A stretch of 64,000 bases of DNA from Macrotis lagotis (Eukaryota > Chordata > Mammalia > Peramelemorphia > Peramelidae): contig NC_133661.1 in assembly GCF_037893015.1 (NCBI RefSeq), positions 227,573,157 through 227,637,156 of the forward strand, written 5' to 3'. Within the stretch, counting starts at the first letter, position 1. Every line of letters begins with the position of its first letter. The notes below the pieces were generated by a model that worked only from the letters and a program-made list of their open reading frames with translations, did no database searches and was not told the DNA's origin. The position numbers and the translations under genes are program-made. Positions 24,304 to 35,019 of the stretch are shown here, piece by piece.

Positions 24304-25290
24304 CCCATGGAAGATCAAAATACTCAATCTGAAGATGAGAAAGCCCAAGGTTCTGCATCTAAAGACTCCAAGAAATACAGAAGTTGGGCTCAGGCTATGA
24401 CAGAGCTCAAAAAAGATTTTGAAAATCAAGTAAGGGAGATAGAAGAAAAATTAGGAAAAGAAATGAGATGTAGGAAAAACATGAAAACAAAGTCAGCTGT
24501 TTAGTCAAGGAGATCCAAAAAAATGCTGAGGAAAATAACAAGTTAAAAACCAGCTTAGGTCAAATGGATAAAACTTATTGAGGAGAAGAATGCTTTAATA
24601 AGCAGAATTGGCCAGATGGAAAAGGAGATAAGAAAGCTCTCTGAGGAGAACAAATCCTTCAGATGTAGAATAGAGCTAAAGGAAGCTGATGACTTTGAGA
24701 GAAATCAAGACACAATACTTGAACACCAAAAGAAAGAAAATTTGGAAGAAAATGTGAAATATCTCATTGAAAAAACAACTGATCTGGAAAACAGATTCAG
24801 GAAATATAATTTAAAAATTATTGGAATTACCTGAAAGTCATGATCAGGAAAAGAACCTTGACCTCACTTTCAAAGAATTTCTACAGGAAAATTGCCCTGA
24901 TATCCTAGAAGCAGAGGGTAAAATAGAATATTGAGAGAATCTACCGATCACCCCCAGATAGGGATAACCCCCCCCCCCCCATATTATAGCTAAGTTCCAG
25001 AACTCCCAAGTCAAAGAGAAAATATTACAAGCAGCCAGAAGGACAAAATTCAAATATTGTGGAGCTGCAGTCAGAATCACACAGGACTTAGCAGCAACTA
25101 AGGGCTTGTAGGGCCTGGAATATAATATTCTGGAAGGCAAAAGAGCTTGGAATGCAACTGAGGATCAACTACCCAGCAAAACTGAACATCCTCTTCCAGG
25201 GGAAAAGATGGACTTTCAATGAAACAGAGGAATTTCAAATGTTCCTATTGAAATGACCAGAGCTGAACAGAAAGTTCAATCTTCAAATAC
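24304..25290 (+). pseudogene. L1-type ORF1p remnant in HAL1-A
   Basis: Coiled-coil-like N part (frames at 24307-24504 and 24616-24834: ELKKDFENQVREIEEKLGKE, then EKEIRKLSEENKSF). This is followed by RRM-type sequence (LKIIGI...ESHDQEK) and the C-terminal domain (KEKILQAARRT; WTFNETEEFQMFLL). Several stops and frameshifts plus a C14 run at 24968-24981. The C-terminal frame stops at TGA in FLLK* where HAL1-B has a Trp codon. Nucleic-acid chaperone family; not functional here. Confidence 0.75.
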
Positions 25291-25790
25291 AGGACTCAGG
25301 TGAAGCATAGAGAGTGGAGAAGAAGGATAAATTATAAGGTACTTAATGATGATGAACTGCATGTATTCCTGCATAGAAAAATGATACTGACAATACTCAT
25401 ATGAACCTTCTCATTTAATAGAGCAGGTAGAAGGAGCTTTTATAGATGAAGCACAGGAGAGAGTTGAATTTGATGATATAATGTATTGTAAAAATGGAGT
25501 CAATGGCTAAAAGAGAAATGTACGGGGAATAAGCAAAAGGAAAGGTGGAACGGGCTAAGATATTTCATATAAATTTTTTTTTTTGCAATGACATGGAAGG
25601 CGGGAAGGCAAGGGGGAATGAAGGAACCTTCTCTCTCATCAGAAATGGCTCAGAGAGGAAACAGCATACACTCAATAGGGTATAGACATCTAGAGGAAAA
25701 AGGAGAGAAGGGGGACAGGGGGAAGAGGGGGGATGTGGGTGATAGAGGAGAGGGTAGGTCATAGGAGAGAATAGTCAGATATAACACATT

Positions 25791-25941
25791 ATCTTTTTTA
25801 CTTTTAGTAAGGTTCTGGGATTGGGTGGCCTGTCCAGGACCACAGGGCCAGGTGGTTGCTGGGTCTCTGAGGTGGTATGTGGGCTTGGGGCCTCTTGGCC
25901 CCAGGGCTGGTGCTCTGTCTGCTGCGCCACTCAGGTACCCT
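25791..25941 (-). mobile_element. Antisense SINE captured in the HAL1 3' UTR (copy A-1)
   Basis: Aligns along its whole length to the antisense WSINE1 consensus (GTAAGGTTCTGGG... to TGCTGCGCCACTCAGG) but with many A-to-G differences. Flanked by ATAACACATT (25781-25790) and ACAGCACATT (25942-25951). HAL1-B has the same insertion at the same place (42697-42848), whereas HAL1-C and the 50.7 kb fragment lack it. Confidence 0.72.
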
Positions 25942-26272
25942 ACAGCACATTTTAGAAGATGGACAGAGTGAAAGAAGAGAGAAAATATAATAGATGGTAG
26001 TGGGGAGGAATAGATGGAGGGAATTACAATCAGCAACAGCAACTATGTAAAAATATATAACTTCTGTGATGGACTTATGATAAAGAATGTGATCCACCTG
26101 AGACAGAGCTGATGGTATCCAGAACTCAGACTGAAACACATTTTTTCCTCTTTTACTTCATTTCTCATGAGGTTTTATATTTTTGTGAAGGGGGGGTATT
26201 ATGTTTACTCTTAAACAAGAATATTTTAGTATTGTGTAAATAAAACAAAATAAAGAAAAAAGGGTTAAGTTT

Positions 26273-26390
26273 GGAAAGGGGTAAGAAAGGGAGGTAGTAG
26301 AAAAATGTGGAATTCGTAAACTAGCAAATAAATATAAAAATCTCTGTATGTAACTGGAAAAATAAAATAAAATTTCAAATTAAAAAAAGA
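26273..26390 (+). mobile_element. 5'-truncated LINE 3' end beside HAL1-A
   Basis: AATGTGGAATTCGTAAACTA, then ATCTCTGTATGTAACTGGAA and an A-rich tail, the end of another LINE. It is followed by AAAAAGGAATAAGTT (26391-26405), a third copy of the HAL1-A target sequence. Confidence 0.6.
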
Positions 26391-26514
26391 AAAAAGGAAT
26401 AAGTTGAAAGGTCATCTGAAGGCAGATTCTTAAAGAACTTTAAATATAAAACAGGGGAATCCTTTAGTAGTATTACTTTGGCATCCCTGAACAAAATCAT
26501 AACCAAAAGGGAGT

Positions 26515-26752
26515 ACCTAGGAAACTAGGTAGTTTGGTGATGCAGTAGATAAAGCACTGGATCTGGATACACAAAGATTCACCTTCCTGAGTTCGAATCT
26601 GGCCTCAGACAGATATTAGCCACCTAACCCTGTTTGCCTCAGTTTTCTCATCTGCAAAATGAACTGGAGAAGGAAATGGCAGACCAGTATCTTTGCCAAG
26701 AAAATCCCAAAAGGTCTAACATGGAGTTAACTATAACTGAAACAACTCACCA
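26515..26752 (+). mobile_element. MAR1-type SINE, full length
   Basis: Sense: GAAACTAGGTAGTTTGGTGA head, core CCTCAGTTTTCTCATCTGCA, tail TATCTTTGCCAAGAAAATCC. Confidence 0.85.
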
Positions 26753-26759
26753 ACATCTA

Positions 26760-27780
26760 TGGAAATGACATATAAAATACATGATGAACTCAAAGATATT
26801 TAATTCGCTAAAAATTCTTTTTAGCTAAATGATTCCATTTCATGAAATTTTCATGAAATATTAAAGAATCAGAAGCTATCAAATGTAAAGTGAATCACTC
26901 AAGGAGAAATTTATAGAAAGATATGGGAAAGAATCTTGTGGGATGAAAAGGTAGGTGTAGCAGACCAGGTGAAATCAACCCAGGCCAGTCTAGAAGTACA
27001 GGTTTGAGGCTGAAATAAAATGAAACACTTGTAGATCAAATCATTAACAAAGCAAGGTTTAGTGGGCAATAGCAGGGAAAAGATATTCAGTGAGGGTAGA
27101 GTATTGCTTCCAAAGGGGGTAGTTTCTGGGCCATGTGCTCTCCATGCTAGTCTTCTAGCTTAGAAGCCTGAGGGAGAAGCAGGTTAATTGCTCATGTCCT
27201 GGCTTTTTTGCAGGTAAGCCACCAAAAAACTCTATCAATAGCCCAAACCTTAGTCTTTTGAACCAATTACTCTTCAGAGATAGTAGCAATACTGTTAAAA
27301 GAAAAAAACAGCCTAGCCTTCCTGGGGTAAAACCTTAGGCTCCTGCTCTTACCACAGCATGGCCTTGCCATAATCCTCACATATGTAAGGAAAGCCCACC
27401 ATGATCACAAATCCACCTAAGTATCAAGTCATTGGAAAAAGTCCTCATTTCTAAAGAACCTGGGGGGGGGGGGGGGAGAGAAATACAGTTCTAACAGAAT
27501 GTGAAACCCTAGTACAATGAGTACTTTGCACAGAGCAGGCATATCACTGCTCTTGAATTGCCAGATGCAAACAGCTAGAAGAGACCTTGAAAGTTCTCCT
27601 CATTTTATATTACAAATCATAACTTATACAGTGAGATGAAAAAAATCACTTAGTCCAGAGAAAAGTGACTTGTGTAAAGTCACTAAGTTACCTTTAATGG
27701 CAAAGCTGAGAAGTGAATGCAAGATTCCCAGTTGCCACTGCACAGCTCTTTTTTACTATACAGGGCTGGCTTCCTAGTGA
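26760..27780. other. Intronic stretch, nothing recognised
   Basis: Contains a G13 run at 27462-27475. No gene, splice pair or clear repeat. Confidence 0.45.
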
Positions 27781-27789
27781 AATTGTGTT

Positions 27790-27935
27790 TTGTATTTTTC
27801 AGAGGCAGCACGGCAGGGAAGAGTCATGGCATTGGGCTCAGTACAATTTGGGTTGTAACCCTACCTCTGACATATATTAGCTGTGGGAACCTTAATCATT
27901 TTCTTAACCTTTTAGTGCCTCAGGCAACTTCCTGA
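27790..27935 (+). repeat. MIR-type element
   Basis: Head GAGGCAGCACGGCAGGGAAG, core TATTAGCTGTGGGAACCTTA, ending TTAGTGCCTCAGGCAAC. Confidence 0.6.
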
Positions 27936-28539
27936 AAGTATAAGTTAAAGATGAGTAACTGTTGGCTATTGATGAAGGGGATTTCCATACCAGGAGGCCT
28001 CTACACAGATGAAATCATAGTTATGGTCTTGCCTATTGTTTTATGAAAATTCATACAGGAACATGAATTTACTTATACGTTTAATTCTTCCCACATTCAC
28101 TTGGACTTCAGTAATTAGTTATTTTGAACAATTCAAAGGAGTAATAGGTCCAAGTTTACTTCTGAATTATCAATAAAGAAAGATTTTGAGAAATTAATAA
28201 TATAAGATGATAAGGCAAACTGGTAATATTATTTAAGAGAATAAATTACTTTGAAACAAGTCAAAAATATTACTTATGTGCAACTGTACTGTTATTTATA
28301 AACCTCACATATGTATTCACTAAAGAACATCCAAGGACTTTAATTTCATCCTGGTATCTTGTTAGCATTAACTCCAAAGCATTAAAACCTTTTTTGTAAA
28401 TTCCTTAAATATACTGTATGATACAGACTTCGGGTCACAGGGAGTGACTCAACAGAAATACAAGTGAAGAAAGACTAAAGGGTTTAATGAAAAACAAATA
28501 AGTATGAATTCCAAGTTGGATGATGGTACATGAATGTCA

Positions 28540-28860
28540 CAGAGTGTTACTGAACTTTAAGAAATAATGAATGTAATGAACACAGAGAAGTACGGGAAGA
28601 CTTACATAAACTGATGCAAGGCCAACAAAGTACAAAAGAATATGTAATTGTAAATGAAAAGAACCACTGCTATTGCAAAACAAATGAAAATAAATGTTGA
28701 AAATCACAAAGAACAAACTAGGTCCCAAAGAGATATGAAGTTATTCCCTAATACTTCAACTAGGAGTAGGGAAGGAAGGATAAGTATATGGATGTGGAAC
28801 ATTGCACAACAGTGATAGATTTTTTTTCCCAATGAATTGATCTGGCTGAATACTTTTTCC
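28540..28860 (+). mobile_element. L1 3' fragment
   Basis: GAAGTACGGGAAGACTTACA, then AAACTGATGCAAGGCCAACA. Compare the end of the ORF2 frame near 55385-55430 (GATCTGCATGAACTGATGCT). Old. Confidence 0.5.
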
Positions 28861-28949
28861 TCATTATTTAAAAAATTTTTTTTGGCCTATGACTCTTTAG
28901 GAGAGGGGTAAAGGGGAAAATATGCAATGTAAAACCAAAAGATATCAGT

Positions 28950-29000
28950 ATATATGTATTTATGTGTGTGTACATACGTGTGTATGTATGTGTACACACA
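28950..29000. repeat. TATG/TGTA-type simple repeat
   Basis: Alternating tatgtatttatgtgtgtgtacatacgtgtgtatg pattern; imperfect microsatellite. The two minus-strand frames crossing it are artefacts. Confidence 0.8.
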
Positions 29001-29684
29001 TATAGGGTACAACAGGAAAGAAGGTGACATTAAAAATGAAAAAACAAACAAAAACCCCCAAAACAAATCTATTTTTCCATAGCAAATTCTGTTCTCCATT
29101 TCCAATGCAGCTACTACATGAGGAAGTAGAAATGGCTCTGAGAATACACAAATGATAAGATCAACTAAACTAAAGCAAATAGATACAGAGTAAGTCTTCT
29201 GATGAATCAACTTTCATGATAAATGGAAGACAAGGAAAGATCAAATTATTATGGAAATTCAAAGGCATTATTACAGCTAAAAATAAAAGGTAGTCAAGAA
29301 GCCACTATAATGACTGACTCACATACTTATTTTCTTAATCTACACATTTACTGAAGGGATCCTGAATGAACATATGAGATAGGAACGATTAACTTTCAAA
29401 ACCAAAACTCTACAGCAGATGACATCATGAAAATATGACTCCTGACTGAGAGGTACACAAAATCAAGTTCTCATTATATTTATTGTTTGTTAATGATTAA
29501 AAATTAAAAAAAAAGAAAGAATAAGATTTCTTGTAAGATGCAAGGAAATAGATAGATTTGTTTTTTAATTTTATTATTTACTTTAAATTATTAATTACTT
29601 TAATGATCTATTATTTTACTAATATTTAGGGGAGAATGAAGAAATATATTATATGTGTCTGTTATATGTCAAACACTATATTAA

Positions 29685-29872
29685 GTAGTTGATGAATATT
29701 ATCATCGGATCCTTACAACAAATCTGAGAGGTAGGTATCTTATTACCCTCATTTTATAATTGAAGAAACTTAGGCAAGTACAGAAAAAGGTTACACAACT
29801 CGTTAAGTATCTGAGGCTGGATTTGAACTCAAGTCTTCCTGAGTCCAGATCCACCCAGCTTTCTTGAGTAAG
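29685..29872 (-). repeat. MIR-type element, near full length
   Basis: TACCCTCATTTTATAATTGA, then AACTCGTTAAGTATCTGAGG and TTTGAACTCAAGTCTTCCTG. The 151-codon minus frame (30157-29702) runs through it and has no support as a gene. Confidence 0.7.
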
Positions 29873-29879
29873 GCATATA

Positions 29880-32015
29880 CAAATGCTTGCCAAAGACTTC
29901 CCACTGACCTTGGAGGATATCATACTGAGCACAAAGTGAAGAAGGGTTCCCAATAGAGGATGAAGGCCACTGAATACTTCAATTTGCAAAGGGGTTGTTA
30001 CTAATTGTATCAAATTGTGGAACACTGAGCCTCCTAAATTTGGTTTATGATCATTCAAAAGAACCGAACAATACACAGGAAAAAAAAGGGATGCATATTT
30101 CTGCCATCTAGTTGCTCTTAAGTCTGATTTACTAATTTTTATCTCTTCGAAAAACACTGCAAATCAACAATGACCTTAGTCCACAACTAAACAGGAGGAA
30201 GAAAATGGGTTAGATTGCATTTGTCAAATTGTGCAGTATTTTTAATCATCCCAAGTTTTGTATAGTAAAAACTTCTCTTTAATCAATATTCTTTTGAAAA
30301 TGCCAAATGGCTGTGAATTGTGAGATACCAAAATATTTAAGGAGTTAAATACGTCATTCAAAGCAGGAAAGGCTCACAATTATAGGTCACTCAAAGGAAA
30401 AGGCCTGCTCTGATTGTAAGTGGGTTGCAGCCTATTACCAATAAGGAATTACATGCAAGGGGCAGATAGTATCAGAGATAAATAACTAGAAAAGGATGTA
30501 GGCCAGTCATGTTGCAAGAATAGGAGAGATGGCTGTGCTGAATTTGCACCCTCATAATTTTGAGACTTAGGGGATGACCTTTGAGCACATCACTGAGTTC
30601 TTCCTATAGGGGATCTATGATAAGACAAGGGCAAGAATCATATAGGTTGATGGGTTACAATTAGCACTATTAGAAGGAGGTATCCAGATTGACTAATATC
30701 ATAGATGGTTCTTCTCAGTCTTTCTTGCTGATTCATTATCTATGCCATGCCCACTAACTGGGGCTACACCTCAATGCTATGTCCTGGTTTTCTCTGTTAA
30801 TTTATTCTTGGTGAGCTTATCAGATACCCTAAAAGAACTAGAAATACAATTTAATTTACATGCAATTTACAGGACAATGCTTGCTATGGAAAGTGAGTCT
30901 AAAAGAGTGCTTAGTTATATAGCAAAAACCTTGTTACCCTCAATTTTTGTTTTGTTTGTAACTTTCCCAATTCCATTTGTCTTTTTATTTTTACTGTTCC
31001 TTACATACCTTTCATTTCTTTTCCTAGTGCCCTAAATTCTGCAATTCTATTCCCACTAATCACAAGTGAAGATGGGATATCAAATCAAAGCCAACAGTCT
31101 CTGAACCAAGCATCCTCAGAGGGGCTTGCCCCTATCTTGATGATTACATGCGCTCCTGTTCCCACAAAGAATGAATCTTGCCTATGTCTGTAGTCTGGTC
31201 ACATTTTAATCCCCCCCCCCACTTTTTCCATCATCTTTTGATGGGAAAACAGAAAGATTTTTATAGGTAGATTTTTATGGGGGTAGATTACAAACTGCTA
31301 AAAAAAAAAAGTTTTTGAAATGTTAATGGCCACTCACTTTTCCAGAGCATAGTAAAAAAATGCCTTTCCTCATAGTCCAAATGGCTAAAGTTATTGGATA
31401 TTAATAGTGCATAAGATGCTGCATATCTGAGGAAGATACTCTGCTCTCTGCAGTAAAACTTTTAAATTATTTTTCAAAAGAAATGATGGTATCCTTAATG
31501 GAAAAAACAAGGGTCCTTTCAATAGTACACAACAAACCATATGAAGGGAAAAAACATAATGAAGCATGCTACCTAGTATCTGACAGAGAGGTGATGGATT
31601 CAGGGTTTGGAATGAGACATCTATTTTTTGGACATAGCCAATGTAGAGAATTTATTTTGATTGACTAGGATATTGATTTTTTTCCTTTCTCTTTTTTCTA
31701 ATGGGAATGTTAAGTTGAAAGGAGAGAGAACAGATTTCAGTTAAAAAGGGAAAATTTTTTAAAAATTCTTAACAGGAAATATATCTTCCATTACTATCTT
31801 CCTGACTTTTTTTTTCTATGAGTAGAGTTAGATGATAAGGTGCACAGGAAGGTGATCAGGAGAATACAGCATCCAGGGAAAGTATAAAAGGTTTAGTTGG
31901 TATGGAACATAAAATAAGTCATACTATTAACCCGCTAACCTCCACACTCAATACCTTTATATCAAGTTGAGAGAGAACATCAAGGAAAACCTTGAAGGGG
32001 TAATAGTCATGCAAA
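29880..32015. other. Intronic stretch, no gene found
   Basis: AT-rich. C10 run at 31211-31220. The 97-codon plus frame at 30742-31035 is hydrophobic at its C end but has no motif, splice support or repeat homology I can name. Confidence 0.4.
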
Positions 32016-32019
32016 GGCA

Positions 32020-32180
32020 ACCTTATATGTCATCTAGTCCCATGTATTTATTTTACAGCCAAGGAAAATCTGAGCCTAGAGAGGTTAAATGATCCATCCA
32101 AGGTTATACACCCAGCAAGTTAGTATTGACAGGATCTCTATGCCTTTCTCATCATTCTGCTTTCTATCACTCCATATGGC
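32020..32180 (+). repeat. MIR-type element
   Basis: TTATTTTACAGCCAAGGAAA, then CTAGAGAGGTTAAATGATCC. Ends about 180 bp from the penultimate exon. Confidence 0.5.
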
Positions 32181-32291
32181 CTGAAATGAGGTCTTTCTAA
32201 TGCTCTTTCTCTTACTGCAGAGATATTATAAAAACCTATTCCCTGGGAGTATCCCATATAATTTTTATTTTTGCTTCAGGGGCATACACAC

Positions 32292-32294
<3 letters not shown>

Positions 32295-32332
<38 letters not shown>
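32295..32332. repeat. (CA)19 microsatellite next to a 5' splice site
   Basis: Uninterrupted CA on the plus strand, so (UG)19 in the pre-mRNA of the minus-strand gene, starting 30 nt downstream of the exon end at 32363. UG repeats are known binding sites for TDP-43 and CELF proteins; a role here is inference. Confidence 0.95.
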
Positions 32333-32334
<2 letters not shown>

Positions 32335-32362
32335 GTATACAATTTATTAATCCAAGTCTCAC

Positions 32363-32471
32363 CTTTACTGTCATAAATTTCTGGAGGTAAATCATAAGGC
32401 ACAGGAAAAGAGGTCGTTGGCTCCCGATTTTCTGAAAAGACTTTCCTCTTGACTTTGAAGGTATCTATTCC
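32363..32471 (-). CDS. Penultimate coding exon of the same spliced gene
   Basis: A 109-nt minus-strand exon. The acceptor is TTTCTTCAG|GGA after a pyrimidine-rich run, and the donor is AAAG|GTGAGA, close to consensus. It starts in phase 0 and ends in phase 1, encoding 36 residues that begin [10 protein letters not shown] and end LPPEIYDSK, with the Pro/Tyr-rich stretch PVPYDLPP. The leftover G joins AT at the start of the last exon to give Asp. Base composition and codon use look coding, unlike the repeats around it. A (CA)19 tract on the plus strand begins 30 nt past the donor and would be UG repeats in the pre-mRNA. The protein is not identified. I have an impression from memory that this peptide and the next are consecutive in a conserved vertebrate protein. 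Confidence 0.82.
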
Positions 32472-33545
32472 CTGAAGAAACACAAGGTGAAATTACTAAG
32501 ACATCCAAAATTCTAGGAAAAGAGGTGCTTTATGGAACAAATGTATCTTTTATGAAATGTCCAATCTTATTCAAGTTGGTTCACGGACATTAAAAAGCCT
32601 TGAGAAGCCAAATATTTTCCCCTTTAATCTCACACAAATCATCTTTGCTATTTCTTTTATCTAAAACATTAACTAAAAGGAAGAAAGTTTGGAGTAAGAA
32701 GAAATCTAAGAGCAGATAATGCCTGTTCAAACTAAGTAGAGAGAAAATGGAACCAATTTTAGGCATCACAGCCTATTTTCACCATAATACCACATAAACT
32801 TTGAAGGGAGCTCATGTAATTCACTGAGAAAAAACACCTCTAAGTACATTGTTACCAATTTTCTAGATAGGTGCTGTCACAGTAACAGGTTATTTGTGGT
32901 AGAATAAGGGGAGGAATATGACTACAAAAGTCCCAGCAGGAGTAACAAGAGCCTGGGAATTTGGGGGATGGTAGTGAGGGAACAGGGAGAATAAAAACAA
33001 GAGACACAGTGAAGAAAGGGGCCAGAGGGGATTCTACTTCCAGACTTCATAGAGATGAGCTCTGCAATATAAGTTTTGAAGATTTTGAGTCTGAAGAGTT
33101 TGGATTATCTAGTTGAACACCCTCATTCTGTGACAGAGTAAACAGAAGTTTAAGATGATGGAAATTGTCAAGGGCCCAACAGGTAAGAAGGTCATCCGAG
33201 TCTCCTGACTAAATTCAATGGGGTTGAATTAAGGATGCTGCTAAAGATGATGCTGAGGTTTTGAGGCAGGACAATTAGGAAGAGTTGACAGCAGGTATTT
33301 TTACATTTGATTCTTAGAGGTCAGTCTGAAGAGCGTAATACAGAGAAGCATGCAGACTGGGGTAAAAACTAGAATAGACCTTGAAGTCATGCTTGCCCTT
33401 TCAGGAAAGGGAACTTTAGACATGAAACTGCAAAACAGGTGGCCAAAAGAATATAAATCAGGTTTGCTATGGCATTTGTTTATTATATAAGAGAAATTAT
33501 CTTTGATGACTCAATGTAGTCATTATGTAGTATAGAAAAGTCCGG

Positions 33546-33796
33546 TCTGAAAGCAGCTAGGTAGCATAGTAGATTTGAGTGCAGGAAGAAGACCTGAGTT
33601 CAAATCCAACCTCTGAAACTTACTGGCTGTGTGATGCTGGGTAAATCACTTAACATGTTTGCCTCAGCTTCCTCAAATGTAAGATGGGGACAATAAAAGA
33701 ACCTACCACCAAAGACTGTTGTCAGGATCAAATGAGTTAACAATTGTAAGGTACTCACTACAATGCCTAATACAATGTGATATGTTAGCTATTAAT
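33546..33796 (+). repeat. MIR-type element, long
   Basis: AGCAGCTAGGTAGCATAGTA, CTGGCTGTGTGATGCTGGGT, TGTTTGCCTCAGCTTCCTCA and the downstream ACCTACCACCAAAGACTGTT part. Truncated by the SINE at 33797. Confidence 0.65.
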
Positions 33797-33963
33797 TTTT
33801 TGGGTTTTTTTTTTTTTTTAGGTTTTAGCAAGGCAAAGAGGGTTAAGTGGCTTGCCCAAGGCCACACAGCTAGGTAATTGTTAAGTGTCTGAGACCAGAT
33901 TTGAACTCAGGTACTCCTGACTCCCAGGCTGGTGCTCTATCCACTGCACAACCTAGCCACCCC
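33797..33963 (-). mobile_element. WSINE1-type SINE nested in MIR
   Basis: Antisense, exact duplication AGCTATTAAT at 33787-33796 and 33964-33973. Confidence 0.93.
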
Positions 33964-34061
33964 AGCTATTAATAGTAATTGATAGTTTCAAAGATACCTT
34001 CTAGCTCTAACTTGATGATCTGATGGTGTTGCCTTGTATTTGTACCCATACAGAGGTGGAC

Positions 34062-34409
34062 TGTTGAGAGCCGCTCGAGTGGGTTTGGGTTAGAAAGTCA
34101 GTTATGGTGACCCTCAAGCTGAAGGCTCTCCATGGAACTCTGCTGTGCTAACACAACTGTGTCATCCATGGCCTCACTTGTATGATAGCCCTGTACCTGA
34201 ACCTGGGTTACATTCTGCTAGGTTATTTCCTGCACTAGGTTTAGAAACATTGTTTTTTCCTGTATTTGGTGGTTTTCTGCTTATAAAGAACTGATACTAT
34301 CAATAAACGTCTTTGCTAGTTGTCCTGCTAGCATCTCCACTCAAGTGTATGCATGTTTCTTTTCTCTATTGAGCTGAATTAATCCCCTGGAGAATGGGGG
34401 AACTCAACA
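34062..34409 (+). repeat. 5' LTR
   Basis: 348 bp. TATAAAG at 34282-34288, AATAAA at 34302-34307. By eye it differs from the 3' LTR at roughly 10% of aligned sites. It lacks three segments present in the 3' LTR and carries one ~14-bp segment (near GTGTCATCCAT) absent there. Confidence 0.93.
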
Positions 34410-34411
34410 TT

Positions 34412-34430
34412 TGGCACCCTTACTTGAAGC
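34412..34430 (+). promoter_or_regulatory. Primer binding site candidate
   Basis: TGGCACCCTTACTTGAAG follows the LTR by two bases. The first eight bases fit a Lys-tRNA 3' end allowing G-to-A at a CpG; the rest is diverged. Confidence 0.45.
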
Positions 34431-34963
34431 TGTCTGGAGGCTGAGATAGTCTTTTGGGAGAAGAAAACCCCCCCTGGTAAGACTGTGGTAGTCCCAGGAT
34501 GATTCAGGAGAGGGGAAGGCTTGATGAGAGCCAATAAGCATCATCAGCTTTTTAGTTTCTTTTTTCCAAGCAGGTACAGTGGGTGTAATAGGGAACGAAC
34601 TATTTATAGAACTAAAGAAAAAAATGTAAATATTTTGAAGAAACTGGCTAAAGAGAATGGCTTAGAAATTATCAAATAACAAAGAAATAAGGTTTATTTG
34701 TAGACCATTTATAAATGTTCTCCATGATTCCCAAGGAAAGGAGAATTGAGCTTAGAAAGTACTTTGAATCTATATGATTGGAGAATACTATGTGAACAGA
34801 TAAATGAATATTAAAATGATGTTGACTTTCCTCTCTTCCCCGCTTCTTCACTATGATTCTGCCAGAATGTTTTCTCCCCTCTTTATCCCTCTCCATGACT
34901 TGTCCATTTACTTATCTTTTGACCTTGAAGTTTAGCAGAAAGAATATTTTTAGAAAACGGACT

Positions 34964-35014
<51 letters not shown>
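34964..35014. repeat. (GA)n microsatellite in the ERV leader
   Basis: About 25 GA units. The two frames called across it (ER and SL repeats) are artefacts. Confidence 0.95.

Positions 35015-35019
<5 letters not shown>

Larger units (their letters stand above)
23482..26256 (+). mobile_element. HAL1-A: full-length ORF1-only LINE
   Basis: Starts GGGGTGGAGCCAAGATGGCA, a typical LINE start. It continues with a 5' UTR (with C18 at 24042-24059 and A/GA run at 24219-24270) and a broken ORF1 (24304-25290), then goes straight into a G/A-rich 3' UTR with no ORF2. Flanked by AAAAAGGGGTAAGTTT (23466-23481) and AAAAAAGGGTTAAGTTT (26256-26272), so it is a complete insertion of about 2.8 kb. ORF1 without ORF2 in several intact copies is the definition of HAL1 (half-L1), which presumably borrows L1 reverse transcriptase. 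Confidence 0.82.

Noticed and set aside
29702..30157. 151-codon minus-strand frame
   Set aside because: About a third is a MIR element; no splice sites, motif or coding-like composition.
32265..32483. 72-codon frame read as one gene
   Set aside because: Only the middle 36 codons lie between splice sites; the GVCVCVC end is the CA repeat in the intron.
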